Shown here: positions 1 through 11,439 of the stretch, one piece after another
Position numbering within the stretch: position 1 is the first letter of the stretch
Layout of the letters: every line of letters starts with the position of its first letter
Source: Nelumbo lutea
Lineage: Eukaryota; Streptophyta; Magnoliopsida; Proteales; Nelumbonaceae
NCBI GenBank assembly: GCA_022828595.1
Contig: JAKGHH010000002.1
Span: 71,024,383 to 71,088,382 of the forward strand
Length of the DNA: 64,000 nt
Direction of reading: 5' to 3'
Position numbers and translations under genes: made by a program
The notes under the pieces: model-generated
Told to the model about the DNA's origin: nothing
The model's database searches: none
Seen by the model: only the letters and a program-made list of their open reading frames with translations

Positions 1-640
1 GATCTTTTGCATCTTCTTGATGGGGTATTTCTTGATTCAAGTATGGAGGATGCTTGTATATGGACCACTCACCCTTCAAGAACCTTATCTTTTTTCAAAT
101 CTTTATTTGGCTCCCTTCCTCCCGCGATACCTTTTCCAATTAAGGAAGTTTGGTGCTGTACTATTCCCCCCAAAGTTGATGCTTTTTGTTGGGAAATTTT
201 CCATATTAGCATAAATACTTGTGACTCATTGCAAAAGAAAAGACCTAATTGATGTTTATCTCCTAATTGCTGTATCATGTGTGGATCAAATGGTACTGCC
301 AATCACCTACCTATCTCATGTCCATTTGTCTTATGTATTTGGGGGTGAACTATCCCTGTTAGTTTGGACGAATGTTTGACCCATGAGCTGCATTGCTTTG
401 GACAATCTAAGAAGAAAGGAATGCACATATTTTTTTAGGAAAGTTGGAGAAGCAAGGAGGCTATATTGAAAACATTATGGTGAAAGTAGCACAATGGATA
501 AAGACTTTGGAGCTATTTGCAGATTTCACTACCAATGATGTGATGAGAAAGTGGGGATCTGTGGCGGGATTCTCCCCAAGGATGCAAAGGATGGTGAGAA
601 GTTGGCAACCAATAGCACAAGATTACTATTTTTAGTAAAA
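1..640 (+). pseudogene. LINE ORF2 C-terminal remnant (zf-RVT)
   Basis: Broken 3' end of a plant non-LTR retrotransposon ORF2. Residues read from base 7 onward (VWCCTIPPKVDAFCW) fit the zinc-binding reverse-transcriptase C-terminal domain (zf-RVT), which usually has W-x-x-x-x-P-P-K-V-x-x-F-x-W. After a stop at 250-252 the match continues with a C-x-M-C-G-S-N-G block and a C-P-F-x-x-x-x-W block near 275-345. The open stretch 444-635 (WSxxAGFSPRMQRMV-like tail) is probably the same element further downstream. At least one stop and a frame change break it, and it runs off the left edge. It is not a host gene. Confidence 0.6.
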
Positions 641-1483
641 ATTACTATTTATAGTAAATTTGGTACTTAAAATAATTTCTGAAAGTTTTCTTTATAGAAC
701 TCCCATTACTACTATTTATAGTAGTTCTTATAATTACTTCTTTATGGTAAAATCACAACTTACTAAATATAGTAAAATCATATCTAATGGCAGGAACCAG
801 AAGACGATAAATAAATTACAAGTAGGGGGATCAAACTAACAAGATGGTTGACAGAAAACCCAAAATGCCAAACAATAAATATTAACTGAATAAAAGATAA
901 CAAGAAAGAACAATAAATAAAAACCATAGGAGAATATTAGATAATCAAGAGATTTAATTAATAAATCTAAAGCTAAAGAACAAATCTGAAGGCACTGTCA
1001 ACATCTTCAACATCATTGGATTTTTCTCCTTGTTGCTCTGGTATTATCTTGTTTTGATAATCAGAAAGAAGAAAGAAGACAGAAGAAATGAGAAAATAGT
1101 CTAAAAATACCACACAAGCCTATGTCCCTCTCTAATATTAATAGTCTCATTATTAATATTAGAACTAGCCAAACTTACAAAAAAGAAAGACCCAAATGAG
1201 GTGATATTGCATTGAAGTCTCTGAATATAAATGTACTTCATAAAACAATACCATTCCTCATACACGACTACACATTACAGTCTGAATACTTCAACAGTCT
1301 TCAACCTGTAAATCTGTCCAACATTCTGATAGAACAAGTTTTAAAGTTTGCACTAGAGCAAGCAGCTCTGATCTAACTGAGTACCCCATGCCAACAGATC
1401 CTGAAACGCTTAGTAGGATACTTCCCCGTTACCTTACAGCTCCTCTGATACCTGAATCACCCAAATTGTCTAAGCTGCAGCTG
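641..1483. other. AT-rich spacer, no gene seen
   Basis: No coding signal recognised. The first part (630-780) has repeated short ACTATTTATAGTA-like words, partly on both strands, which could be the decayed 3' tail of the LINE remnant. Confidence 0.4.
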
Positions 1484-1690
1484 TCAAAGTAATATTCTTT
1501 TTACCAACTCTAGTAATATCAACTTGGCACTCCTTTGCTGTATTATAACCAAGAAAAACACACTGAAACAATTCCACCTGTTGTTTTGCTGAATGACCCC
1601 TCCAATTCCTGACAGCATTGGATTCTTTAAGGCCTCCAACTTAACATTCATAATATCCAACTCAACTGGCTGGACTCTGGAGTTGCGCAC
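1484..1690 (-). pseudogene. Unrecognised minus-strand coding-like stretch
   Basis: An open stretch of 68 codons on the minus strand contains a GIGGVIQQNN segment. That resembles the start of a LINE-type RNase H domain (GIGGVIRDxxG), but no catalytic Asp/Glu context follows. A +1 frame reads through to a different tail. It could instead be an exon of the candidate minus-strand gene whose leader may lie at 3605-3960. Function is not assigned. Confidence 0.2.
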
Positions 1691-1779
1691 ATATATCCTG
1701 GACTACCAATTCATATTAACTAGAATCATATCACCTTTTTCTATGAACAATTTGGAGCAGCATCTCATCTAACAGTAAC

Positions 1780-1816
1780 CGTGTGAGTGAGTGAGTGAGT
1801 GGGTGAATGAGTGAGA
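1780..1816. repeat. (GTGA)n microsatellite
   Basis: About eight imperfect GTGA tetramers in a row, followed by a C/T-rich tract to about 1850. Confidence 0.8.
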
Positions 1817-1995
1817 CAAACAGAGAGAGGATCCCTCCCTCCTTCCCTCTAAAATTGTATGGTTGGATTTTGAAAGTCACAGCTCTGGCCTCTCATCATG
1901 CATAAATCCTCTTATAGCAATGCGTGTTAAAACTAATTTGTTAATAATACCTCTCAAGTCTCAATACCAAACCTTTACTCATCGGCATGCCTTAC

Positions 1996-2071
1996 CTGAA
2001 ATTCTCATAAACTCCGCATCTAGGGAAGTTTTTAATGATGCCAGGAAAGCACAGCATGGCAAACCATAATG
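1996..2071 (-). other. Possible 76-nt exon of a minus-strand gene
   Basis: On the minus strand a pyrimidine-rich acceptor ending TTCTGTTCAG precedes a 76-nt segment that is followed by a donor CAG|GTAAGG. The segment is open in one frame (reads HYGLPCCAFLASLK onward). Both splice sites are close to plant consensus, and the candidate leader exon at 3605-3960 lies upstream in the same direction. The protein is not recognised, so this is inference from splice signals only. Confidence 0.25.
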
Positions 2072-3604
2072 CTGAACAGAAAAATGGCTCCTAACAAGGA
2101 AATTAATATACAGAGTTACAGACAAGTCTACTTTCATTCCATCCTTGAATGAATTTCACAATTTATATATCCTCTACCACAAAGGTTCTAGTCAAACCCT
2201 AACCATAAAAAGCAACATGAAGTAGAGTCATATGCAGTGCAGGTGCAGGAATGGGAGTTGCATGAAAGATCGGTCTGTAAAGTCTTTCAGGTCAGAGGGG
2301 CCCAAGAAATGAAAAAAAATCTTAAATTAGAAATGGGACCCTAGGCTAATGTTAGCGGAACCATGTGATGCAGAGCCAAGTACAATAAACAAACCTGAGC
2401 ACAAGCAAATACAAGATGTTTGAATCGCATAAAAACATGTAGAGAATGTAAATATGATAATTGTTAAAAGAAAGATCAATTTGAACAAGGCAAAATGTCA
2501 ATAGAAGGCAAGTCAACAAAACCAGTTGTAGCTCAAGTAACTTTATTGTCACACTTTTAAACGGTAAGCAGCAAAAAGAACAGAAATTCTCAGCTTGTAA
2601 CATCTGCTGGTTTTATGGACTGCAACTACTTCCCCATTTCCAAATCCTTTAACAAAACTTGACAGAACAGATACAGAGACTATCACCCAAGAGTATAAAT
2701 TTTTTGTCCATAAATTCCTTAGGACGACCCAAATAAACTGAAATTCACGCACGTAATGTGTTAATCTATTTCCCAGACTGCATCCTCGAGAAGAACGAAA
2801 TGTGGGTGACTTGTAGGACACAAGGACGAAAAAGGAAGAGCAACATAAGAAGTGGAAATCAAATGCAAAAAAATAGGGCATCAGAGACAGAATGTACCAC
2901 AACAAGGAAACTCCCCATTGCTTAAGAATCAAATGGATAGTGGATCGTATAAGAACTGCATGAAAACAATGGCCTGTATTTAAATTCTATCAAGAGAGAA
3001 TAAGTTTCAACCATTTGGTGACTTCATCCATTTCCGAAGCACCCATCTGTCTTTTCTTTGCCCATACTAAATATCTTCATTTATCCAGATTTTACAGAAA
3101 TCCCAGTCAAATCTTCACCAACACCATCAAGACTGCAATGAAACGATCACGATCACTAAAACCCAAATTCTCACGTCAAAGACCAATTCCTAGATGCAAC
3201 TGCTCTGGTCTATCCTCAAATGAAACCCACAACCCACGTGATACAAGAAACAGATGCATACGCCTAGGAGCACAAAAATAGAGTTAACAAGGAATCCCAA
3301 ATCCGCCACCGACTGCCAAAAACCCAAACTCAAATACAATGAAAACAAAAACAAAAATAAACTCTCCATAACTACATTAAACCCACCAAAACCCATCCCG
3401 CCAAGTGACACGATCACAATTCACTAATCAGTACAAATGTACAATGAAGATCTACAGATCACAAGTTCAAATTTCAAATGCAGTATAAACAAGCCAAATC
3501 TAGTAAAAGTAAACCAAAAAAGCATCAAAATTGCACTCCCCAACAGATGAATGTAGTAGGAGAGGAAACAAAACATCAAAAAAGAATCGAAGACCTGAAC
3601 TAAC

Positions 3605-3960
3605 CTTGAATCATTCAAAACGCCATTACAGTAGAGCATCGAAGTGCAGCTGCGAAGTGAGAAACAACGTGGAATCAACATCGAAGAAAAGCAAAAGACG
3701 CCCTTTTTGGATCGACCTACCAATCAAATCAATGAGTCAAACTCGGTCTCTATCTGGTCGATCTTTTTCCCAAATGAATCACCTTTCGAGATCCGACCTC
3801 TTCTTCTTCCACGATCCAATTCGAAGAATCCACTCTCCCACTCAGACATGCACAGACTCTCTCTCTCTCCCTCCTCCCTCTTTCTCCTTTTACTGTGCCA
3901 ACTCGTCTTCTTATGTCGCATTAAATTAGACTCTGACTCAATCACTGATCTGAGAAAAGC
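3605..3960 (-). promoter_or_regulatory. Possible 5' leader exon of a minus-strand gene
   Basis: Read on the minus strand this stretch is rich in GA (GAGAGAGAGAGAG near 3858-3872), contains no long reading frame, and ends in a good donor, AAG|GTTAGT, at 3605/3604. Upstream (3961-4140) the DNA is unusually GC-rich for the window and holds a CCAAT box (minus, near 4130) and a weak TATA-like GTATAGAG (near 4040). This is what a plant 5' UTR exon and core promoter look like. No downstream coding exons could be recognised, so the gene identity is unknown and a non-coding transcript is possible. Confidence 0.3.
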
Positions 3961-4140
3961 CGGCGAGGATGAGGGACCGCCTCGGCTAAAGTACGCTGGG
4001 GGAGCTCAGGGATTTCCGGGGCTTCACTTCACCACTCTATACTCGATACGATCATACACCCATAACCCTTTGTCTGTCGCGCATGACCACCGGCACAGAT
4101 CGAGTGTGGTCCAGCCCATTATGGTTATTGGTTAGCACTC

Positions 4141-5460
4141 AGCTCCCTGGCGTAAGTTAGTCACCAATCCTCGGAATTAAATTAAATTGTAATTTATTCA
4201 TAAAAAAACTCCCGTGTCTAACTAATTTCAATTTTCAACTCGTTTGACTGGACTATTCAAAAAAATGCCCCTGTTTTCTCTTAAACTACCAAAGCGCCAC
4301 TTGAATCGTTTGCCAGGTGTCAACTTTTTTATTAGATAAATAGTTCGATAGTTGCCACGTGTAAACTAGGACTGTTGAGAGTGTCAAGTTATTTAGCTAA
4401 ACTTTGCAATGACAACTGTACATGTAGGGCCCTCCTGCTGTTGTCCACCGTGCAGAAATGCACGTGCCAGTTCAGGTTTAAAGAGGGGAATTATAGTGGG
4501 ACACGTTGTTGCTGGGTCCCACGTAGGAGATTTCGTGTGCCAACTTGCAAACGGACCGATTTATTTAATAAAAAAACTGCCAAATAAACGAGACATGGAC
4601 AACACCCAATTATTGCCACCAAGTGGTTATTTCAAGGAGGGCTGGTGATCGGTATCCGATGTACTTTGACACACCCATCTCAGTATTTAATGGGCCCGGA
4701 AGATCACCTATCGGTTCGGGTCATTATCATATCCATTTCCCATTTAGGAATCGGATCTGACGTTCGAAAGACATGACGATCGACGGTAGGATGGCGGATG
4801 GGTCTAGGGCCCATGTGTTTCAACTTTCAACCTTCAAGTACCTGAGCCCACCGATCAACGATTTCTAACCATCTGATTTGGACATTTTTCTTTATTTTAT
4901 GGAACTTTTTTATGTTTCAAGGAAAATCAGTGTTTTATGACTCGGATCAGACCGGACAATTGGACCAGTCATTGAGCCAACAACACAACCCAAAGGAAAA
5001 ATAAATAAATAGTTTTTGACAACTACTTTTCCAAAAATTTGACCCGATTTATGTAAGACTTGAGTGATGGTATTTTGCTATTTATTATTTATTTTCTAAT
5101 TTTTATATTATTTTCCGGAGTGGGACAACCAGACCAGTTGACATGTGACCCAATGGCAAAAACGGATCTACAAGCCGTCCGGTTCTGAAAACATCGATAC
5201 AGACTCATACAATCAACCGGGATAGTCCAGTTCCTTTGAGGATCGATTTTGATTTTTTTTTTTTTTTTTTTTTTAGGTAAAGAGTTCAAAGAACTTGAGC
5301 CCCAGAATCATCGATGGCTGGCCAAAATATTTGAAAAAATAATAGTACATCCTTAGAACCCAAATGAAATCCTATGGTTGGAACAAAAAACTACCCGAAC
5401 TGGGTCCGAAAAGGGCAAGGAGCTGGTAGCATTTCCATTCACCCTCATTTTGATCATTTC
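4141..5460. other. Upstream intergenic region, no gene seen
   Basis: No coding signal. It contains G-box cores (CACGTG at about 4356 and 4461) and a TGGGCCC motif near 4690, which are common in plant promoters and may belong to the putative minus-strand gene. A T-run of about 20 lies at 5253-5274. Confidence 0.35.
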
Positions 5461-5640
5461 AGCCCAGCCCGGAAATTCTGGGCTTAGGCCTGGGTTTTGT
5501 GTTCAGGTCCGGTCTGGGCCCGGGTCTACATCAGGTCCATAAATTTTAGGGCTGGGCTTGGGCTTAATACTTCAAGCTCAGATGGGCCTAACCCGGCCCA
5601 TATATATTTAGTGTATAATGTATACACATGTATATACATG
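5461..5640. repeat. GGGCC-rich dispersed repeat (MITE-like end)
   Basis: Dense alternation of GGGC/GCCC words (CAGCCCAGCCCGG, GGGCTGGGCTTGGGC, AACCCGGCCCA) running into AT-rich DNA. The same vocabulary recurs at 23,816-24,235, so this looks like one end of a dispersed non-autonomous element. The other end could not be located. Confidence 0.4.
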
Positions 5641-6233
5641 TTATTTTACATTATATTATATATTTTATATATAAATATTATAGCATGTATAATTTATTTT
5701 ATATATAATATTTTATATTATATGATGTATAAAATAAGTTTACATGCATGTTATGTCATTCAATATTATTTTTTAGTTCATAGATCACAAAGGGGTTAGG
5801 GATTTAGTTAATGAAATTTAGTATCTTAATAATTTATTCTTTTTATTTTTAGTTCAGTTTACAGGTTTGCGAAACTTTTTATTTCCGATTAAGGGTGTTT
5901 AAAAACATGTAAAACCTTAAATTATTCAAAACATTTTAAATAGAAAAACATTTTAGTTTTCAAACCTAATGACATCTTTCCGAACTAAAAGGTATGAAAA
6001 AAATAGAACCATGGTATGCAAAGTCTTTTAGTTCTAATTAGGCGCAAGATGACAAGACCATTACAAAACATTTTATTATTCAATTTTTTTTTGAATAAAA
6101 AATCATCCTTCACTCAAACTCTCCAAATCTGGTATGAAGATTCTAAACTAATATTTTTATTAGTTATTAAGTTATTTATTATTCAAAGCTATTTTTATTA
6201 ATTATTATTAGTCTGATCTAACACTAATAGCTT

Positions 6234-6771
6234 ATTAGTACCTTGTACTTTGGGTCTAGTGCCACTTTCGTCCCTGAATTTTAAATTGCGACAATTTAGT
6301 ATCCAAACTTTTAAAACGTGCCAATCTAATACCTACCGTTAACCAGATGTTAAGTGGCATTTGAAAAGACAAAAATGCCCTTCTAGTGTCATTTAATTCT
6401 CTTTATCAACCATCCAAACTTTAACAAAAAATGAACAATCATAAATCCTTACCTCTTCAAATTAATAAAGTTGGGGTCACATCTCAGATGACATTCTGGT
6501 GACCACAACTTTCTTGAATATAAAAGGCAAGGATTTTGGACTGTTCATTTTTTTTTTTTAACTTTTGGATGGTTGATAAAGAAAACTAGATGACACCTGA
6601 AGGGCATTTGTGTCTTTTCAAATGCCACTTAACGGTTAATTAACAGGCTAGTTAACGGTAGGTACTAAATTAGCAGGTTTTGAAAGTTCATGTATTAAAT
6701 TGTCACACTTTAAAGTTTAGGGACCAAAGTGGCACTAGGCCCAAAGTACAAGGTACTAATTGGGAATTTTC
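6234..6771. mobile_element. Long-TIR non-autonomous element, MULE-like, copy 1
   Basis: The two ends are inverted copies of each other over roughly 200 bases: TTAGTACCTTGTACTTTGGG at the left and CCCAAAGTACAAGGTACTAA at the right, continuing inward (GTGCCACTTT / AAAGTGGCAC; AAATGCCCTTC / GAAGGGCATTT). No transposase is present. The related copy at 31,127-31,622 and the gene-carrying element at 56,968-58,660 share the terminal motif. Long TIRs point to a Mutator-like family; the target duplication was not resolved here. Confidence 0.65.
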
Positions 6772-7388
6772 TGTATCATTTATTAGCAATTATTTAAAAT
6801 GACCAATAGAAGTGCAAAACACATGAAACTAATATGTTTAAACTAAAAACAATAATAAAACAAACTTATTAGTTTGATATGATGTAATAACCTAATAGGT
6901 CTAAACTAATAACAGAACAAGTTTATTAATTATTAGCCCAATTTTAATAGGTTTCAAAAAGGACTAATAAACTAAAATACTATTATTTAAGCTTTTCCCC
7001 TTGTTTATTTCCAAATTTTCGAACATGTCTGTCTAATCTAAAAGGTTTAAAATTTCCCCATGTTCATTTCAGAAAGAATGATATTTTATGTATATCATTT
7101 TGGAAGTAAAAATTTTTAATAAATAAAAAAAAAGAGAAGAAATAAAAGAAGAGGAAAATGGCCTAATCCCTAGCTTGTTCAATATCTACAAGAAAACTAA
7201 GCAAGTAATTACATTAAAAGGTGCCTATTACAAGGTTATCAAAATGGTTGAACAATTTGCCTTTGTTCATCATTAACTCTTTATTAATAGTAGACAATTA
7301 GACATGAATTATGAATTAATAATTTTATTTAACCATTTTTTCATTATTTGATTGGTCATCAAACTTTTTTTTGTTAGATTGATTTTTT

Positions 7389-7419
<31 letters not shown>

Positions 7420-7535
7420 GTTTTGGTATCAGATGTCACCAAGTTGAGGAAAATACAAATAAAACTAAGGTCGATGGTACAAATCCACCATCACCAACTC
7501 AACATGAGACTCGTGATTAAACCTTGAAAAATAAC
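6772..7535. other. AT-rich spacer with long T-run
   Basis: No gene seen. It holds an uninterrupted T-run of about 31 at 7391-7421. Confidence 0.4.
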
Positions 7536-7539
7536 GAAA

Positions 7540-8911
7540 CTTATAAGAGGGCAGAAATGAAGGGCAGGTATGTGATCATTTCACTTAACTTAAACTAAAT
7601 GAGACTAGTAACCTTTGGAATCACATGAGTAAAACAAGAACTATCCTTACAAGAGTCACATGATTCAAAGCAAATACAACTATCAAGTACCACAAAGGAG
7701 GGAGAGAGAATGAATACTCTTACATATCAAAAGTTTGATCATAATGCTTTAAGAAAGGTTCTTGCTTATGTTATAGTTGTGACCGTATGGAACCAAAATT
7801 CTGTGTTCTATCACGAGTCACAATTGCTAGAGATTGTTTCCAATTATATTTAGGTGAAATGGTAAAGTTAAAGGCTTTCATAGAAAAAATCAAGCTAAAG
7901 AATTTTTCAGACACATGGACTTCATTGCAACAAATCAACTATATGGTCCTCATAGTTTATTTTATAGATAATGATTGGAAATTACATAAAAGACTTTTGA
8001 ATTTTGTTTTAATCATGGTTTTCAAAACCGGACAGGACCGGACCGGACGGCTGGACTGGAAAAACCAGGAACCGGTCACCTGACCGGTTTCGTTTTCCTC
8101 CAAAACTGTTGATTTTGGTCAGTAAACCGCTGAACCGGCTGGTTAACTGTTTGAACTGTTTGAACAGTTTTGACCGTTTTTCAAAATTTAAAATTTTTTA
8201 TATTTTTTTGTTAGAACAGGCAAGCCATTCGGGTCGAATGGTCGGACCATTTAAACCGGTAACCGGACCCTTGACCGGTTCGATCACCGATTCGTTTTTA
8301 AAAACCATGATTCTAATATCTGGTCACAAGGGTGAGATAATTGGTAAGACAATCGAGAAGTGCCTCCTTTATTGAGATATTGAGAGAGTTCTTACCATTA
8401 CTGTAGACAGTGCAAGTTTTAACAGTCAAGCCATTTATTATATAAAGAATAAATTAACAATTTGGGGGTAGTGTATTGAATGAAAATTTTTCGAAGGTGG
8501 TTTGAAAGAATTGAATGATTTGGTTGTGAGTGTTAGACATGCAATTAGAAATGCAAGGTAATGTCCATATAGGTTGCAAAAATTTAAAGCATAAATTGAG
8601 AAAGAACAAGACCCCTATTCAAAGTAATAAATTATTGTCTCTTAATGAAAATAGAATTCAACGTATACATAATGTTAGAGGTTGTCCAAAAATTTCAAAG
8701 GGCATTTAAAAGGTTTAAAGAACAAGACCCCTATTATGAAAATGGACTTAGGGAGAGGGAGGAAAAAGAGAAACTTAATAATGAAAACTGGGATAATGTA
8801 AGAAGATTGGTCACATTCTTGGAGAACATTTATAATCTAATATTGCATATTTCTAACTCTAGATGTATGACTTGCAATGGTTTTTTTCATGAAATTCATG
8901 ACCTTAAATAA
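7540..8911 (+). pseudogene. hAT transposase remnant (RICESLEEPER-like)
   Basis: Decayed gene of an hAT (Ac-like) transposase. In order: a BED-finger-like fragment (TSNLWNHM near 7610); a catalytic-region fragment at 7787-8013 with VTIARDCFQLYL and a DTWTSxQxINYMVL block, as in plant Daysleeper/Ricesleeper proteins; then, after an inserted MITE (8014-8309), HKGEIIGKTIEKCLL at 8325-8372, an L-x-I-x-V-D-x-A-S block near 8390-8415, and an 8645-8911 segment with AFKRFKEQDPYY and NWDNVRRLVTFLENIYN. Frame changes, stops and missing C-terminal dimerisation sequence mark it as dead. No terminal inverted repeats of its own were found. Confidence 0.75.
8014..8309. mobile_element. hAT-type MITE (CATGGTTTT family), copy A
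   Basis: 296-bp element with inverted ends CATGGTTTTCAAAACC and GGTTTTTAAAAACCATG and an interior full of ACCGGTT/ACCGGAC words. It interrupts the hAT transposase remnant. Flanks GTTTTAAT (8006-8013) and ATTCTAAT (8310-8317) agree at 6 of 8 positions, consistent with a decayed 8-bp target duplication as made by hAT transposases. Confidence 0.8.
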
Positions 8912-9700
8912 CATCTATAAGCTAATGTGCCCCACCTAGCCCAGTTCCGATCATTTTTATTTGCATTGCTTATATTCCTAGTAGGGGTTAATGGCAGATT
9001 CATAGCAATATACTATGTATGTAAACATTTGCTTTTGAACTATGTGTACCGTATGTAAACGAATGGGAATCTCCAAATGCTTATGAAGTTTGGTATTGGC
9101 TAGAATTTTTCAAGCAATATTTGCTAATGAATTGTGCTAATATCATGATGCATTTTTGTCCTTTTAATAATTTACAATTTTTTAATATTTTAATCATTTT
9201 ACAACATTTTTATCATGTTATTAAAATTATTTTTAATATATTAAACAATTTCATTTATTGATTTACCATTTTTTAATATTTTGTCCTCTAAGCAACTTTT
9301 ATTATTATCTTATATTATTTTTTAATAACATGATTTTTTTATACATTTTTATTTTTGATACTCTTATTTTTCTAATCTTTTTTATTTTTAAACATTTGTA
9401 TATTATTTTTATAATAACATGTACTATATTATCATTTCAAATAGGGCAAATTTCTTAAACTATCCTTATGATTTAGCTAATTGGCTACCATCACTGTTTA
9501 CATATTGTCTTAAAGTATTCCTACTGTTTCTAACAATTGACATTATTGGCAAGTGCTAACGGCAAAAAAAGGAGACATCGAATTTGCTCTCCACTATTCT
9601 TGAAAATTTCAAAATAAAATCCAACTAATGAAAATTTTGAAAAACCGTTCTTCAATGGGACTGATCTCCGATGCTGGTGCATAAGTTTCCCACTGCCATT
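8912..9700. other. AT-rich spacer, no gene seen
   Basis: Very T-rich after 9120. No motif or domain recognised beyond possible decayed tail of the hAT remnant. Confidence 0.4.
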
Positions 9701-9703
9701 AAT

Positions 9704-9795
9704 GAAATCTAATTATGAGACACTCTCAAGGAAAGCTACAACACTCTCCAACAAGACAAAGAAGCTTTACTTGCTGAGGTAGTTGACATAGTTGT
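9704..9795 (+). pseudogene. HD-Zip leucine-zipper-like fragment
   Basis: About 30 codons read YETL, then with a one-base shift LKESYNTLQQDKEALLAEV. This strongly resembles the leucine zipper of plant class I HD-Zip transcription factors, where a heptad Leu series follows the homeodomain. No homeodomain precedes it and a stop follows after about a dozen codons. It is therefore a captured or decayed fragment. The match is short, so a chance coiled coil remains possible. Confidence 0.4.
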
Positions 9796-9982
9796 CGTGG
9801 TGGCAAATTAGGTAGAAGTAGTTTTTCATCAAAACAATTGATCAAATTTCACTCTAACCAATGTGGGTTTTGTTGCTCGTTTTCTTGGTTTTTTTTTTTT
9901 TTTTTGTAGTAGATAAGAGAGCTGAAGTCGGTTCTAAAACAATCTCTTACGTGTCATTAGTGGTCATAATTCTTAAATCTTT

Positions 9983-10002
9983 GAGAGAGAGAGAGAGAGA
10001 GA
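9983..10002. repeat. (GA)n microsatellite
   Basis: Ten uninterrupted GA units, just downstream of the HD-Zip-like fragment. Confidence 0.8.
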
Positions 10003-10124
10003 GGATGGAGGAAAAATGAAATTGAGTGGAAGAAAACTTCAACTCTTTAATCTACTGTGTGCGCGCTCTATTTCAGGATAGGTGATGAGGATGGAGAAAG
10101 GAAGAGCAGATAAGTACTTGATAT

Positions 10125-10392
10125 CATGGTTTTTAAAATCGACTCAGTGACCGAACTGGTCAGGGGTCTGGTTATCGGGTTGAACGGTCCAACCATTTGA
10201 ATCGAACGCTTAACCTATTCTGACAAAAATAAATAAAAATTAAAAAAAAAAAGGTCAAAATCATTCGAACGATTAATCACCCGGTTCAACGGTTCGCTAA
10301 CCAAAATTAATGGTTTTAAGAAAAAATCCGGTTTTTAAAGAAAACGGAACCGGACCCGGTTTTTCCGGTCCGGTCCGGTTTTGAAAACCATG
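10125..10392. mobile_element. hAT-type MITE (CATGGTTTT family), copy B
   Basis: 268-bp element in the opposite orientation to copy A, with ends CATGGTTTTTAAAATCG and CCGGTTTTGAAAACCATG. It is flanked by a perfect 8-bp direct repeat CTTGATAT (10,117-10,124 and 10,393-10,400), the size typical of hAT insertion. This fixes the element borders for the whole family. Confidence 0.9.
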
Positions 10393-10724
10393 CTTGATAT
10401 CACTACAATGGACTGAAGTAATCAAGCAACGTGACTCGACTATTGCAACCGAGTTATTCTCTTGCTGTTGGGTAGGCAACCATTTCTGTGGAGGGTTATC
10501 GAAAATCGCCACCACATCGGTTGTGTGGGTTGAGCCGCAGGATGTTGGATCTCATCGATTGCCCAATTCACGGGAAGAAATGGAGGAAGAAGAGAATGGC
10601 AAAATGCCCGAGCAGTTAAGGTCCTCCGAAGAGTGCAGAATTAGCATTTGTGAACAATAATCTTGCTCCAACACTTGGTCCTGAGTTTGTTTTGCCTATT
10701 CATGTCTCTAGAAATCGGTCCCAA

Positions 10725-10907
10725 ATATGAATTCCCTACACCTGTAATAGAATTGATTATTTTAATGAATATTAATTATTAATGATAATATCACTTCTTG
10801 AACCAGACACAAATTTTACCGTATAAATTATTTTAATTACCGTATGAATTCCCTACACCTGTAATAGAATGGATTTTTTTAATGAATATTAATTATTAAT
10901 GATAATT
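10725..10907. repeat. Partial direct duplication, ~62 bp units 119 bp apart
   Basis: A segment beginning TATGAATTCCCTACACCTG at 10,725 recurs at 10,844 with few differences, each copy running through ATTAATTATTAATGATAAT. Short pieces (CGGTCCCAAATAT, TACCGTATAAATT, CAGACACA) also recur around it. It appears to be a local segmental duplication. Confidence 0.75.
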
Positions 10908-11430
10908 ATTAATCGGTCCCAAATATTAATTACCGTATAAATTCGAATCAGACACACATTTTGCACGCAGTGATATAACTTAACCATATGATTCTATATT
11001 TCTTGAACCATGATTATGGGTTACATCATTAAGTTCAGTTTTGCATTTGTTTGTTTGTAACTGTGATTTTCACTCTTACCTATTACAAAATTTGTACTTT
11101 TGTTTATTTGCATTTGTAATGTAAATTTTACATCTCAAAAACTAATGCAAATTTTGCACTACATTCCTCCTATCTCAATTCACTCTCATATAAAGTGGGA
11201 ACACATCATCTTGCTTCCTACTTCACTTCTAGACGAATAACCCTCCTCTCCCACCTCAAATCTCTTGCATAAATTGGGACTACATGCACCATTTTACTTC
11301 CCATTTTACCCTTCACAGACAAACAAGACATGGTCAAATCTGAAATAAAAATTAAACCAACATTTACCTTCAACCTATTTGCACTCCCATGCATTTACAA
11401 AGGATATAAACATAATCACATTCTTCCTAG
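10908..11430. other. Intergenic, no gene seen
   Basis: No coding or RNA gene recognised in this spacer. Confidence 0.35.
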
Positions 11431-11439
11431 CATATGGGA

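Noticed and set aside
2549..3723. Minus-strand frames of 127 and 99 codons rich in Phe/Leu/Ser
   Set aside because: No domain, biased composition typical of translated intron or UTR, and no shared splice frame.
3531..4135. Plus-strand frames of 132 and 163 codons, Ser/Arg-rich
   Set aside because: Composition reflects the CT-rich tract; splice-like and promoter-like signals point to the minus strand.
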